Shown in pieces: positions 1 to 9,558 of a DNA stretch of 59,597 nucleotides. A program made the position numbers and the translations under genes. This DNA is from Pseudomonadota bacterium (GTDB lineage Bacteria > Pseudomonadota > Gammaproteobacteria > Burkholderiales > Rhodocyclaceae), in NCBI GenBank assembly GCA_021782315.1, contig JAJXVG010000002.1, positions 1 through 59,597 on the forward strand. The letters run 5' to 3'. The notes beneath the pieces are model-generated. The model was not told the DNA's origin, did no database searches, and saw nothing but the letters and a program-made list of their open reading frames with translations. Numbering within the stretch: position 1 is the stretch's first letter; each line of letters opens with the position of its first letter.

Positions 1-2
1 AG

Positions 3-1556
3 CTCTTCGACATCAGCCCGGCGCTGGCCGCCCGCGCCCGAACGCCGGTGATCGCCACACCGAATGCCCGCCCCGACCCCCGAGAGATGGAACTGCGCGG
101 TCTCGTCATCCATTCCGCCGCCCCGGTGCACGACAGCGGCGGCAAGCTGATCGGCATTCTGAGCGGCGGCATCCTGCTCAACAATAACCTCGACTTCATC
201 GACGGCCTGAACGCCATCGTCTATCCCGACGGCGCCCAGCCCTTCGGCAGCGCCGGCACGGCAACGCTCTTTCTCGACGACGTACGCGTCGCCACCAACG
301 TCCGCCTGTTCGGCGACACGCGAGCCATCGGCACCCGGGTTTCGGCAGCAGTTTACAACTCCGTGCTCGGTCGAGGAGAAACCTGGCTGGATCGCGCCTT
401 TGTCGTCAACGACTGGTACGTGTCGGCCTACACGCCCCTGCTCGACGGCCACCGGCAACGCATCGGCATGCTCTACGTCGGTTTTCTCGAAGGACCGTTC
501 ACCGCGGCACGGCGCCAGGCCCTGGCGGCCATCGTCGGCCTCTTCGGTGCCGCCATGCTGATTGCCGGTATTTTTGCCGTCTTCTGGGCACGCCGCGTCT
601 TCAAACCGATCGAACGCATGCACGCGACCATGCATGCCATCGAGCAGGGCCATGCCGGGGCCCGGGTCGGGGCGGTGCCCAGCCGCGACGAACTCGGCAT
701 TGTCGCCAACCATTTCGACCGCATGCTCGACAAGTTGCAGGCCCAGGCCAGTTCGCTCAAACGCTGGGGCGAGGCGCTCGACACCAAGGTGGCCGAGCGC
801 ACGGCCGAACTGGAGCAGGCGGTCGCCGACCTCAAGGCAGCCCAGTCGCAACTGGTGATGAACGAGAAGCTGGCCGCCATCGGCCAACTGACCGCCGGTA
901 TCGCCCACGAAATCAATAATCCGATTGCCGTCATCCAGGGCAATCTCGACGTCCTGCGCGACCTGCTCGGCGATGCGGCGCTACCGGTTGAACCCGAGAC
1001 CCGGCTGATCCAGGAACAGGTCCATCGCATCCGCCTGATCGTTGCCAAGCTGCTCCAATTCGCGCGGCCGCAGGACTATGTCGGTTATCTCGAACCGGTC
1101 GAGCCGCAACAACTGATCCAGGACTGCCTGGTCCTCGTCCGTCACCTGCTGAAGACCGGCAATATCGCCGTCGAGCAGCAGCTCGAGTCGACACGGCGCA
1201 TCACCTGCAACAAGAACGAACTGCAGCAGGTGGTCATCAACCTGCTGGTCAATGCCATCCAGGCCATGCCGGACGGCGGTGTTCTGAAGATCGGCGTCGA
1301 AGACTGGGACGAGGCCGACATGCCGGTCGGCATCCGTTTCGTCGTTTCCGACTCCGGTCCGGGCATCGGCAAGGCCGACCTCGAACACCTGTTCAAACCC
1401 TTCTTCACCGCCAAGAAACCCGGCGGCAACGGCCTCGGTCTGTGGGTCAGCAAGAACCTGATCGAGCGCTACGGCGGCAGCCTGACGGCGAACAGCACGC
1501 TCGGGCAGGGCGCCAGTTTCGTCGTCTGGCTGCGCTGCGAACCGCTGGTCCAGTAA
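3..1556 (+). CDS. Sensor histidine kinase with cache domain (5' end outside window)
   Basis: The frame is open to the window edge, so the true start and first membrane segment are missing. The visible protein begins in a single-cache periplasmic sensor region (bases about 100-500, ending in LYVGFLEGPF). A membrane helix follows at about 530-600, then HAMP (600-740), a coiled coil, the phospho-acceptor box AHEINNP near base 903, the N-box NLLVNAIQAMP and glycine boxes SDSGPGIG and GNGLGLW. It should autophosphorylate on that His in response to an extracytoplasmic ligand, probably a small organic acid or similar given the cache class. No response regulator follows it; the partner may lie upstream of the window. 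Ligand unknown. Confidence 0.9.
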   Translation, partial: LFDISPALAARARTPVIATPNARPDPREMELRGLVIHSAAPVHDSGGKLIGILSGGILLNNNLDFIDGLNAIVYPDGAQPFGSAGTATLFLDDVRVATNVRLFGDTRAIGTRVSAAVYNSVLGRGETWLDRAFVVNDWYVSAYTPLLDGHRQRIGMLYVGFLEGPFTAARRQALAAIVGLFGAAMLIAGIFAVFWARRVFKPIERMHATMHAIEQGHAGARVGAVPSRDELGIVANHFDRMLDKLQAQASSLKRWGEALDTKVAERTAELEQAVADLKAAQSQLVMNEKLAAIGQLTAGIAHEINNPIAVIQGNLDVLRDLLGDAALPVEPETRLIQEQVHRIRLIVAKLLQFARPQDYVGYLEPVEPQQLIQDCLVLVRHLLKTGNIAVEQQLESTRRITCNKNELQQVVINLLVNAIQAMPDGGVLKIGVEDWDEADMPVGIRFVVSDSGPGIGKADLEHLFKPFFTAKKPGGNGLGLWVSKNLIERYGGSLTANSTLGQGASFVVWLRCEPLVQ

Positions 1557-1632
1557 GGGCAAGCGGCTCGGTTCGTCCCAGCCCGTCCGGACGTCGGGTA
1601 TCCCTTCGGCGTATTTACAGAAAGGAAAATCA

Positions 1633-1701
1633 ATGAGACATTTTTCCAAATATGTAAATTCTTGCAAATGCCCCGCCTCCGCTATCGCCCGACCCTCGTA
1701 G
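1633..1701 (+). CDS. Possible 22-codon leader ORF before the diguanylate cyclase
   Basis: An ATG at 1633 has a good ribosome site (AAAGGAAAA) and opens a 22-codon frame ending TAG at 1701. It overlaps, in another frame, the first codons of the GGDEF gene, whose own start at 1668 has no recognisable ribosome site. This arrangement could couple translation of the cyclase to the leader, or be chance. No similarity recognised. Confidence 0.25.
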   Translation: MRHFSKYVNSCKCPASAIARPS

Positions 1702-3227
1702 TTCTGCTCGCCGCCTGGCTTGGCGCCATCGCCTTTGCCACGCACATGCTGATGACAGCGGAAATCAACCGCTGGCAGTGGAATTTTGAAGAAGTCACCG
1801 CCGAACTGGCCGGCCAAGTCAAACACAGGCTGGATACCAACGACGCCGTCCTGGCGGGACTTTCCGCTTTCCTGCAGGCGGTGGACAGAAGCGATACCGA
1901 TTCGGCGATGAAATACGCCGCCGCGGCTACCGCCTCCTACCCCCACATCTACATGATTGAAATTGCCCGCGAGGTGAAGACTGCGGAGCAAGCGGCTTTC
2001 CAGACCTCGCTCCGAAAAAAGTGGCGCACCGATTTCACGATCAAGAATTTCGCCGAGATCACCGGGCGAACCTTTCAGGGCGGAGGCCAAAAAAGCACAA
2101 CCTGGCCCATCCTCTTCATGTACCCGTCGCTTCCCGAAGCCGGGGCGATTTACGGGGTGCGTCTGGAAACGGTCGATTATCTGTCACACACGGTAGCGCT
2201 GGCGCAACTGAACAGTAAACCGGTCGTTTCTCCCGTTTTCGGGATGTACGAAGGCGGTCGGGCGTACATTCTGCTCCAGGAAGTGATCCGGTCGGCCGGC
2301 ACCGCCCGGTCCGATCCGGATTTCTTCGGTAGCACGATGATGGCCCTGCTATTGCTCAAGACAGAGGCTCTGGTGCCAGGAAAGAATCAGGCTGACGATT
2401 ACGCAAGAATCGGTTTTTCCGCCACCCTCTTGGCACCGGACAATCCCCAGAGTCTGCTTTTCGAAAAGCGCGCCCCTGTCGCCGGCTACCTCGAGCGCCT
2501 TTTGTTGCCACGCTTCGTGCGCCAGCTGAAAATCGACAACGCCAGCCAGCCGACATTGATGAGCTTCGAGCGCCAATTGACCTGGGACGATCTCCTGCAA
2601 CCCGAGAAACTGATGATCGCCCTGCTGCTCGTCGGTGCGCTGCTTGTCGTTCCCTGGATCACCGTTCGCCACTACGCGAGCCTGAATCAGGCCGAAGTCG
2701 AACAGGAGCGCTCGGCCTATCTGGCGACGCACGACCTGCTGACCGGCCTGGCCAATCGCTTCCTGTTCGCCGACCGCTTCGAACATGCTTTTCGCGGCTG
2801 GCAAAGAAACGGCAACTCGTTTGCCTTGATGCTTGCCGATCTCGACCATTTCAAGGAAATCAACGACCTGCACGGACACGACCTGGGCGATCAGGTACTG
2901 GTCACCTGCGCCAAACGCATGGTCGGCGAACTTCGGGCCTGCGATACGGTCGCCCGCCACGGCGGGGACGAATTCGTCATCCTGCTGCTCAACATCCTCA
3001 ACCAGGAGGATGCAGAGAATGTCGGCAGCAAGCTCCTGGCCGCCATTTCAGCCCCCATCGAAACCACGGCCGGACCGATCAGCATGTCCTGCAGCATCGG
3101 CATAGCCATTTGTCCCATGCATGGCATCAGCCTGGATGCCCTGCGCAAACGGGCCGATCAGGCCATGTACCGGGCCAAGAAGGAAGGTCGGAACAGCTTG
3201 TCGGTATTCTCCGGCGACGTGAGCTGA
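1668..3227 (+). CDS. CHASE-domain diguanylate cyclase (GGDEF)
   Basis: Membrane protein of about 519 residues that makes cyclic-di-GMP from two GTP. An N-terminal membrane helix (about 13-33) is followed by a CHASE-type periplasmic sensor (about 60-215), a second helix (about 305-325) and a C-terminal GGDEF domain (about 350-515). The active site reads RHGGDEF, and RACD five residues before it is an intact RxxD inhibitory I-site, so product feedback is expected. No EAL domain. ATG 1668 is preferred over TTG 1662, although neither has a clear ribosome site; see the leader ORF at 1633. Ligand unknown. Confidence 0.88.
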   Translation: MPRLRYRPTLVVLLAAWLGAIAFATHMLMTAEINRWQWNFEEVTAELAGQVKHRLDTNDAVLAGLSAFLQAVDRSDTDSAMKYAAAATASYPHIYMIEIAREVKTAEQAAFQTSLRKKWRTDFTIKNFAEITGRTFQGGGQKSTTWPILFMYPSLPEAGAIYGVRLETVDYLSHTVALAQLNSKPVVSPVFGMYEGGRAYILLQEVIRSAGTARSDPDFFGSTMMALLLLKTEALVPGKNQADDYARIGFSATLLAPDNPQSLLFEKRAPVAGYLERLLLPRFVRQLKIDNASQPTLMSFERQLTWDDLLQPEKLMIALLLVGALLVVPWITVRHYASLNQAEVEQERSAYLATHDLLTGLANRFLFADRFEHAFRGWQRNGNSFALMLADLDHFKEINDLHGHDLGDQVLVTCAKRMVGELRACDTVARHGGDEFVILLLNILNQEDAENVGSKLLAAISAPIETTAGPISMSCSIGIAICPMHGISLDALRKRADQAMYRAKKEGRNSLSVFSGDVS

Positions 3228-3307
3228 AGCGGCAAGACATGCGCCTTTTCCGCGAGATCGGCCGCTTAACTTGGCAGCCGGCGGCGTGACCGGTAAACTA
3301 CCCCTTC

Positions 3308-3386
3308 TGTCGAGGAGCGCTGCGACCCTTTTCATGCCTTTGCTTGGAATCCGGGGCCAGGCTCGGCAATGATCAACGGCGCTCGC
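3308..3386 (+). ncRNA. SAH riboswitch upstream of metH
   Basis: Matches the S-adenosylhomocysteine aptamer: the conserved CGAGGAGCGCTGCGAC (3311-3326), CCAGGCTCGGCA (3357-3368) and CAACGGCGCTC (3374-3384). P1 pairs 3308-3314 with 3362-3368 (one G-U). The pseudoknot pairs GAGCGC 3315-3320 with GCGCTC 3379-3384. Known members control S-adenosylmethionine recycling genes and turn expression on when SAH accumulates, which fits metH downstream. Confidence 0.9.
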
Positions 3387-3432
3387 CAATTCCCAAGCAG
3401 ACCACGGCCGGTTTGCGGCGCCATTCTTTTTT
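3378..3432 (+). terminator. Candidate SAH-controlled terminator
   Basis: GGCGCT (3378-3383) can pair with GGCGCC (3417-3422), followed by ATTC and a six-T run (3427-3432). The 5' arm is the same sequence used by the riboswitch pseudoknot (3379-3384), so the two structures exclude each other. Ligand binding would then prevent termination. The stem is short with a long loop, so this is a model only. Confidence 0.4.
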
Positions 3433-3471
3433 GCGGCGTGCCCGGCGCAACTCTGCTTTGCCGAGGTGATC

Positions 3472-6400
3472 ATGCAGCAACCCGACCGTAGTACCGAACT
3501 TTCCGCCCTGCTTGCCGAGAAGATGCTCGTCCTCGACGGCGCCATGGGCACCATGATCCAGCGCCACGGCTTGCAGGAAGCCGATTATCGCGGCGAACGC
3601 TTCGCCGACCATGGGCACGACCTCAAGGGCAATAACGATCTGCTGCTGCTGACCCGCCCCGACATCATCGGCGGCATTCACCGCGAATACCTGGAAGCCG
3701 GCGCCGACATCCTCGAGACCTGCACCTTCAATTCGACCGCCGTGTCGCAGGCCGACTACAAGCTCGAAGCCATCGTCTACGAGTTGAACGTCGCCGGCGC
3801 CGCCCTGGCCCGCCGACTGTGCGACGAATTCACCGCCGCCAACCCGGCCAAGCCGCGCTTCGTCGCCGGCGTCCTCGGCCCGACCAGCCGCACCGCCTCG
3901 ATCTCGCCGGACGTCAACGACCCCGGCTACCGCAACGTCACCTTCGACGCGCTGGTCGGCGATTATCGCGAAGCCATCCGCGGCCTGGTCGACGGTGGCG
4001 CCGACATCCTGCTTGTCGAAACCGTATTCGACACGCTCAACGCCAAGGCCGCGCTCTTCGCCATCGAGCAGTTCTTCGAAACGGCCGGCCGACGCTGGCC
4101 GGTGATGATTTCCGGCACCATCACCGACGCCTCCGGCCGCACCCTGTCCGGCCAAACCGCCGAGGCTTTCTGGAATTCGCTGAACCACATCCGCCCGCTC
4201 TCCTTCGGTCTCAACTGCGCGCTCGGCGCCAGGGAACTGCGCCAATACGTCGAGGAACTCTCCCGCGTCTGCGACTGCTACATCTCGGCCCACCCCAACG
4301 CCGGCCTGCCCAACGCCTTCGGCGGCTACGACGAGACGGCCGACATGCTGGCCGATGAGATCGAAGGCTGGGCCAGGGCCGGCATCGTCAATATCGTCGG
4401 CGGCTGCTGCGGCACCTCGCCGGAACACATCAAGGCCATCGCCGAACGGGTAGCCGTGGTCAGGCCGAGGAAAATGCCCGACATCGAGAGAAAACTGCGC
4501 CTGTCCGGACTCGAACCCTTCAACGTCGGCGCCGACTCGCTCTACGTAAACGTCGGCGAGCGGACCAACGTCACCGGCTCCAAGGCCTTCGCCCGCATGG
4601 TCCTCGAGGGCCGCTTCGACGACGCCCTGGCCGTTGCCCGCCAGCAGGTCGAGAACGGCGCCCAGGTCATCGACATCAACATGGACGAGGCAATGCTCGA
4701 CTCCATCGCCGCGATGGATCGCTTCCTCAAGCTGATCGCCTCCGAGCCGGATATCTCTCGCGTGCCGATCATGATCGACTCGTCGAAATGGGAGGTCATC
4801 GAAGCCGGTCTCAAGTGTATCCAGGGCAAGGGCATCGTCAATTCCATCTCGATGAAGGAAGGCGAGGCCAAGTTTCTCGAACAGGCCAGGCTGGCCCGCC
4901 GCTACGGCGCCGCGGTCATCGTCATGGCCTTCGACGAGCAGGGCCAGGCCGATACCTTCACCCGCAAGACCGAGATTTCCAGGCGCGCCTACGACCTGCT
5001 GACCGGCATCGGCTTCCCGGCCGAGGACATCATCTTCGACCCGAACATCTTCGCCATCGCCACCGGCATTCCGGAACACGACAACTACGCCGTCGATTTC
5101 ATCGAGGCGACGCGCTGGATCAAGCAGAACCTGCCCCATGCCCACATCTCGGGCGGCGTTTCCAATGTCTCCTTCAGCTTCCGCGGCAACGACCCGGTGC
5201 GCGAGGCGATCCACACCGTTTTCCTTTACTACGCCATCAAGGCCGGCATGACCATGGGCATCGTCAATGCTGGCATGCTCGGCATCTACGACGATCTGGC
5301 GCCGGAACTGCGCGACAAGGTCGAGGACGTGGTGCTCAACCGAAACCCGAACGCCGGCGAGGCGCTGGTCGATTTCGCCCAGACCGTCAAGGAAGGCAAG
5401 GCCAGGGACAGCGGCCCCGACCTGAGCTGGCGCCAGCAGTCCGTAGAAAAACGCTTGGAGCATGCGCTGATCAAGGGCATCACCGATTTCGTCGTGGCCG
5501 ACACCGAAGAAGTCCGCGCCCAGCTGGAAGCCGCGGGCAAGCCGCCGCTCGCCGTCATCGAGGGCCCGTTGATGGCCGGCATGAACCACGTCGGCGACCT
5601 CTTCGGCGCCGGCAAGATGTTCCTGCCGCAGGTGGTCAAATCGGCCCGCGTCATGAAACAGGCCGTCGCCCACCTGCTCCCCTACATCGAAGCGGAAAAG
5701 ACCCGCACCGGCCTGGGCAGCAAGGGCAAGATCCTGATGGCCACCGTCAAGGGCGATGTGCACGACATCGGCAAGAACATCGTCGGCGTCGTCCTCGGCT
5801 GCAACGGCTACGACGTGGTCGACCTCGGCGTCATGGTTTCCTGCGACAACATCCTGAAGGCGGCGCTCGAACATCGCGTGGACATCATCGGCCTGTCCGG
5901 CCTGATCACCCCCTCGCTGGAGGAGATGGCCCATGTCGCCAGCGAAATGCAGCGCCAGGGCATGAAGCAGCCGCTGCTCATCGGCGGGGCGACGACCAGC
6001 CGCGCCCACACCGCGATCAAGATCGCCCCCAACACCGACGGCGCCGTGGTTTACGTACCGGATGCCTCGCGCGCCGTCGGCGTCGCCACCAAGCTGCTGT
6101 CCACCGACCAGCGGGCCGGCTACATGGCCGAGATCGTCAGCGAATACGCCAGCCTGCGCGCCGAGCATGCCGGCCGCAAAGGCGCGACGCTGGTCACGCT
6201 GGACGAGGCACGGGCCAACCGTTTCAAGTGGACCCAGCCGTTCACACCGGTCGTCCCCAGGCAGCCCGGCCTGCACAAGCTCGACCTCGACCTCAAGGAC
6301 ATCGCCGCCTTCATCGACTGGTCGCCCTTTTTCCAGAGCTGGGATCTGGCCGGCCGCTACCCGGCCATCCTGGAAAACGATCTGGTCGGCGAAACGGCCC

Positions 6401-7137
6401 GTCAACTGTTCGCGGACGCCAAGGTCATGCTGGCCAGAATCGTCGGCGAAAAATGGCTGACCGCCCGCGCCGTTTTCGGTCTCTATGCGGCAGGGGCCGA
6501 CAACGAAGACATCATCATCTACAGCGACGAAAGCCGCAGCCGGGAACTGAGCCGCTGGGTCGGCCTGCGCCAGCAGCACAAGCAGCCGAAGGGGCGCTTC
6601 AACGTCGCATTGGCCGACTACATCGGCGACAGCGATTATGTCGGCGCCTTCGCGGTCACCGCCGGCATCGGCATAGACGAACGGGTCGCCGCTTTCGAAA
6701 AAGCCAATGACGACTATTCGGCCATCATGCTCAAATCCCTCGCCGATCGCCTGGCCGAAGCCGCTGCCGAATGGCTGCACATGAAGGTGCGCACTCACTA
6801 CTGGGGCTATGGCGCCGATGAATCGCTGGATAACGACGCCTTGATCAACGAGCGCTACCAGGGCATCCGTCCCGCCCCCGGTTATGCGGCCTGCCCGGAC
6901 CACACCGCCAAGCGGGAACTGTTCGCCCTGCTCGACGCACCGGCCAACGCCGGCATGCAACTGACCGAATCCTGCGCCATGACCCCGGCCGCCGCCGTGT
7001 CCGGTTTCTATATCGGCCATCCGGGCGCCGCCTATTTCGCCATCCCGAAAATCGGCCAGGATCAACTGGAAGACTGGGCGAAACGCAAGGGAATGTCGGT
7101 CAAGGATGCCGCCTACTGGCTGGCCCCCCTGCTCTAA
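3472..7137 (+). CDS. metH: Cobalamin-dependent methionine synthase
   Basis: Transfers a methyl group from methyltetrahydrofolate to homocysteine through cobalamin, in the cytoplasm. At about 1221 residues it is full-length. Domains in order: homocysteine-binding (1-325) with zinc ligands in NCALG (about 248) and GGCCGTS (about 312); pterin-binding (about 355-620, ERTNVTG); cobalamin-binding (about 650-895) with DVHDIG, whose His is near residue 763; SAM-binding reactivation domain (about 905-1221) with [11 protein letters not shown] 3472 is chosen over GTG 3466 because GAGG sits at 3463-3466. Preceded by an SAH riboswitch. murB follows after a short gap. Confidence 0.98.
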   Translation: MQQPDRSTELSALLAEKMLVLDGAMGTMIQRHGLQEADYRGERFADHGHDLKGNNDLLLLTRPDIIGGIHREYLEAGADILETCTFNSTAVSQADYKLEAIVYELNVAGAALARRLCDEFTAANPAKPRFVAGVLGPTSRTASISPDVNDPGYRNVTFDALVGDYREAIRGLVDGGADILLVETVFDTLNAKAALFAIEQFFETAGRRWPVMISGTITDASGRTLSGQTAEAFWNSLNHIRPLSFGLNCALGARELRQYVEELSRVCDCYISAHPNAGLPNAFGGYDETADMLADEIEGWARAGIVNIVGGCCGTSPEHIKAIAERVAVVRPRKMPDIERKLRLSGLEPFNVGADSLYVNVGERTNVTGSKAFARMVLEGRFDDALAVARQQVENGAQVIDINMDEAMLDSIAAMDRFLKLIASEPDISRVPIMIDSSKWEVIEAGLKCIQGKGIVNSISMKEGEAKFLEQARLARRYGAAVIVMAFDEQGQADTFTRKTEISRRAYDLLTGIGFPAEDIIFDPNIFAIATGIPEHDNYAVDFIEATRWIKQNLPHAHISGGVSNVSFSFRGNDPVREAIHTVFLYYAIKAGMTMGIVNAGMLGIYDDLAPELRDKVEDVVLNRNPNAGEALVDFAQTVKEGKARDSGPDLSWRQQSVEKRLEHALIKGITDFVVADTEEVRAQLEAAGKPPLAVIEGPLMAGMNHVGDLFGAGKMFLPQVVKSARVMKQAVAHLLPYIEAEKTRTGLGSKGKILMATVKGDVHDIGKNIVGVVLGCNGYDVVDLGVMVSCDNILKAALEHRVDIIGLSGLITPSLEEMAHVASEMQRQGMKQPLLIGGATTSRAHTAIKIAPNTDGAVVYVPDASRAVGVATKLLSTDQRAGYMAEIVSEYASLRAEHAGRKGATLVTLDEARANRFKWTQPFTPVVPRQPGLHKLDLDLKDIAAFIDWSPFFQSWDLAGRYPAILENDLVGETARQLFADAKVMLARIVGEKWLTARAVFGLYAAGADNEDIIIYSDESRSRELSRWVGLRQQHKQPKGRFNVALADYIGDSDYVGAFAVTAGIGIDERVAAFEKANDDYSAIMLKSLADRLAEAAAEWLHMKVRTHYWGYGADESLDNDALINERYQGIRPAPGYAACPDHTAKRELFALLDAPANAGMQLTESCAMTPAAAVSGFYIGHPGAAYFAIPKIGQDQLEDWAKRKGMSVKDAAYWLAPLL

Positions 7138-7161
7138 CCCGATGCCACCCGGTAATCCGCC

Positions 7162-8175
7162 ATGACCCCGCAGCAGGACGTCGACCTGGCGCCCTTCAAC
7201 ACCCTCGCCCTGCCCGGCCGGGCCGCCCGCTACCTGGCGATAACCGCTCCCGGGCAGTTGGCCGCGACGGAGTTGGCCGGTTCCCGGCGCTTCGTCCTCG
7301 GCGGCGGCAGCAACCTGGTGCTGACCGGCGACTTCGATGGTCTCGTCCTCCACATGGCCCTGCAGGGCAAGCGCCTGGTGAAGGAGGACAGCGAGGCCTA
7401 CTACATTGAAGCCGGGGCCGGCGAAAGCTGGCCCGATTTCGTGCAATGGACCTTGCGCCAGGGCTGGCCGGGTCTGGAAAACCTCAGCCTGATTCCCGGC
7501 ACGGTCGGCGCCGCGCCGATCCAGAACATCGGCGCCTACGGCCTCGAAGTCAGTGAGCGCTTCCATTCACTGTCAGCCTGGGATTTCAAGAACCGAGTCC
7601 TGATCGACCTCGACCGCGAAGCCTGCCGCTTCGCCTATCGCGACAGCCTGTTCAAACAGCAGGGTTGGCATTTGAACGGTCAACTGGCGATTGTCTCGGT
7701 CGTCTTCCGGCTGCCCAAGGCATGGACACCGATACTGCGCTACGCCGACCTGGCGCAGGAATTCGCCGCCCGCCAAAGCGCCGCGCCGACGCCGCTGGCC
7801 ATCGCCGCGGCAGTCGTCGCCGTCCGCAGGCGCAAGCTGCCCGACCCGGCGCAGACCCCCAATGCCGGCAGTTTTTTCCACAATCCGGTGGTCGATGCGG
7901 CCGGGGCCGACGCTTTAGCCAGCCGCCACCCGACCCTGCCGCGCTACCTTCAGCCTGACGGACGCTACAAGCTGGCCGCCGGCTGGCTGATCGAGCAGGC
8001 CGGCTGGAAGGGGAAGAAGCTCGGTCCGGTCGGCATGTACGAAAAACAGGCGCTGGTCCTGGTCAATCACGGCGGCGCGACGGGTACCGACGTCAAGCGC
8101 ACGATGGCTGCAGTCCAGTCCGATGTCAAAGCCGCATTCGCGGTCGAACTCACTCCCGAACCGATTTTCCTGTAA
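7162..8175 (+). CDS. murB: UDP-N-acetylenolpyruvoylglucosamine reductase
   Basis: FAD enzyme that reduces UDP-GlcNAc-enolpyruvate to UDP-MurNAc, the second committed step of peptidoglycan precursor synthesis. At 337 residues it matches the type I (E. coli-like) form. FAD-binding motifs GGGSNLV and [17 protein letters not shown] are present. The catalytic Ser lies in NAGSFFHNP and the C-terminal Glu region in [11 protein letters not shown]. It starts 24 bases after metH and may share its transcript. Its 3' end overlaps the convergent amidase gene by 26 bases. Confidence 0.97.
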   Translation: MTPQQDVDLAPFNTLALPGRAARYLAITAPGQLAATELAGSRRFVLGGGSNLVLTGDFDGLVLHMALQGKRLVKEDSEAYYIEAGAGESWPDFVQWTLRQGWPGLENLSLIPGTVGAAPIQNIGAYGLEVSERFHSLSAWDFKNRVLIDLDREACRFAYRDSLFKQQGWHLNGQLAIVSVVFRLPKAWTPILRYADLAQEFAARQSAAPTPLAIAAAVVAVRRRKLPDPAQTPNAGSFFHNPVVDAAGADALASRHPTLPRYLQPDGRYKLAAGWLIEQAGWKGKKLGPVGMYEKQALVLVNHGGATGTDVKRTMAAVQSDVKAAFAVELTPEPIFL

Positions 8176-8863
8176 CAAACAGGCAGGCGGCCAGGCCGGT
8201 CGTCACCGCATCGGCCATCCGGGCCTGGCGCACCGGATCGGCCAGTTCCATCTCTTCGTCGCGATGCTTGATGACGCCTGCCTCGAAGAGCAGGGCGGGC
8301 AAGGTCGTGCGGTACAGTACGATCAGGTTGTCGTAGTACCAGACGCCGTTTTCGGCATCAGCCGGAAGGTGGGTACGGGCGTGCCAGGTCGACGGTTCGA
8401 ACCCCGCCCGGCGCAGCATGGCGCCGATGCTGGAAGCGCAGCGCAAGCTGGCTTCGGGGTCGGGATTCTGCGCCGAGACGAAAATGCCGTAGCCGCGCTT
8501 GACCTCGGTATAGTTCCGCTCGACCCCTTGCCAGACCCACGGCTTCAGCCAGGCTTCGCCGATCGAGTCGTGATGGATGGCGATGAAAAAATCGCTGCCT
8601 GCCGCCTGCTCCGGCCGGGCAGCCAGACTGCCAATATCACCGGCGAAATTGATTTCTCGGACGCCGAGACCGCGCTCGCGCATGACCCCGGCCAGGACGC
8701 CGGCAAATTCGCGGTTGAAGGCGAATTCCGGGCGGCCGCGCGCGCTGGTCGCCCCACCATCCGCAAGACCGTGTCCAACGTCGATGGCGATCAGCGGCGG
8801 CGATGAAAATGACTTGACCGAGACGAACAACAGGACAAGGACATAATATTTTTTAAAAACCAT
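8150..8863 (-). CDS. Exported N-acetylmuramoyl-L-alanine amidase (Amidase_3)
   Basis: Zinc amidase of 237 residues that cleaves the MurNAc-L-Ala bond of peptidoglycan, probably in the periplasm. A signal peptide (about residues 1-21) precedes the catalytic domain. The zinc ligands are visible as VGHG, the Glu of NREF and the His of IHHDS; LFEAG carries the catalytic Glu. There is no AMIN or LysM targeting domain, so it is shorter than AmiC. Divergent from the gene at 8972 and tail-to-tail with murB. Role in division or recycling not determinable. Confidence 0.9.
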   Translation of the reverse strand: MVFKKYYVLVLLFVSVKSFSSPPLIAIDVGHGLADGGATSARGRPEFAFNREFAGVLAGVMRERGLGVREINFAGDIGSLAARPEQAAGSDFFIAIHHDSIGEAWLKPWVWQGVERNYTEVKRGYGIFVSAQNPDPEASLRCASSIGAMLRRAGFEPSTWHARTHLPADAENGVWYYDNLIVLYRTTLPALLFEAGVIKHRDEEMELADPVRQARMADAVTTGLAACLFVTGKSVRE

Positions 8864-8971
8864 GGGCGAATTATCGCGGCAAACCGAAAATCCGCCAGCA
8901 GCGCCGGTTTGGCGCTAGAACCCGCGGCGCGAATTGCGCTATAGTTTGCCGCCAGTTTGATGGAGACGAGA

Positions 8972-9541
8972 ATGAGTGACGAGACAAACGAACCGCGCGG
9001 CACCAGCGCCCACATGCCGGACCTGAACTGGAGTCAGGTACGCGAAACGGTGCTCATGCTGGAACTTTCCGCCGTGCAGATCGAGGCCGCGATGAAGGAC
9101 AGCAATTCCTCCGTCGAAGTCCTGACCGACTCATTCACGACCATGGCCGGCTATATGCGGATGATTTCCGACACCGTGCAGACCCTGCCCGAGCAGGGAG
9201 AGGTCGGCGTCGCCAAGCAGAACCTGATCGGCGTCTCGGAACACGTGTCCGGCATGGTCCACCAGGCCATCATCGCCTTCCAGTTCTACGACAAGCTGGT
9301 CCAGCGCCTGGCCCACGTCGGCATAAGCCTGGGCGATCTCAGCGATCTGGTGGCCGACAGCCGGCGCCTGTTCAACCCGAACGAATGGGTCGCCCTGCAG
9401 GAAAAGATCAAGACCAAGTACTCCACGCGCGAGGAAATCGCCATGTTCGAAGCCGTCATGCGGGGCATGCCCGTCCAGGAGGCGGTCGACAATTTCATGG
9501 CGGAAATGAAAGAAAAGAGCGACGACATCGAGTTGTTCTAA
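8972..9541 (+). CDS. Small soluble protein, companion of a hybrid kinase
   Basis: About 189 residues, mostly helical, no signal peptide or membrane segment. The centre (AIIAFQFYDKLVQRL) and the C-terminal DIELF are distinctive. The FQFYDK helix is reminiscent of dimerising helices in CheZ-like and signalling proteins, but I cannot place it in a named family. ATG 8972 is chosen over upstream TTG/ATG because GGAGA lies seven bases before it. The stop is 17 bases before the start of a large hybrid kinase, so the two are probably co-transcribed and may act together. Confidence 0.75.
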   Translation: MSDETNEPRGTSAHMPDLNWSQVRETVLMLELSAVQIEAAMKDSNSSVEVLTDSFTTMAGYMRMISDTVQTLPEQGEVGVAKQNLIGVSEHVSGMVHQAIIAFQFYDKLVQRLAHVGISLGDLSDLVADSRRLFNPNEWVALQEKIKTKYSTREEIAMFEAVMRGMPVQEAVDNFMAEMKEKSDDIELF

Positions 9542-9558
9542 CCTCGACCCGACTGGCG

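Noticed and set aside
1595-1620. CGTATTTAC resembling the right half of the urt/ure motif, before the leader ORF at 1633
   Set aside because: Only seven contiguous bases match and the left half is absent; likely chance.
4788-6710. A 640-codon plus-strand frame inside metH
   Set aside because: Arginine/proline-rich shifted frame of metH with no domain.
3373-7566. A very long open frame (about 1400 codons) on the minus strand opposite metH and part of murB
   Set aside because: Its composition (Gly, Ala, Asp, Val, His) is what the complement of a high-GC gene gives. No start signal or recognisable domain; metH and murB are unquestionable.
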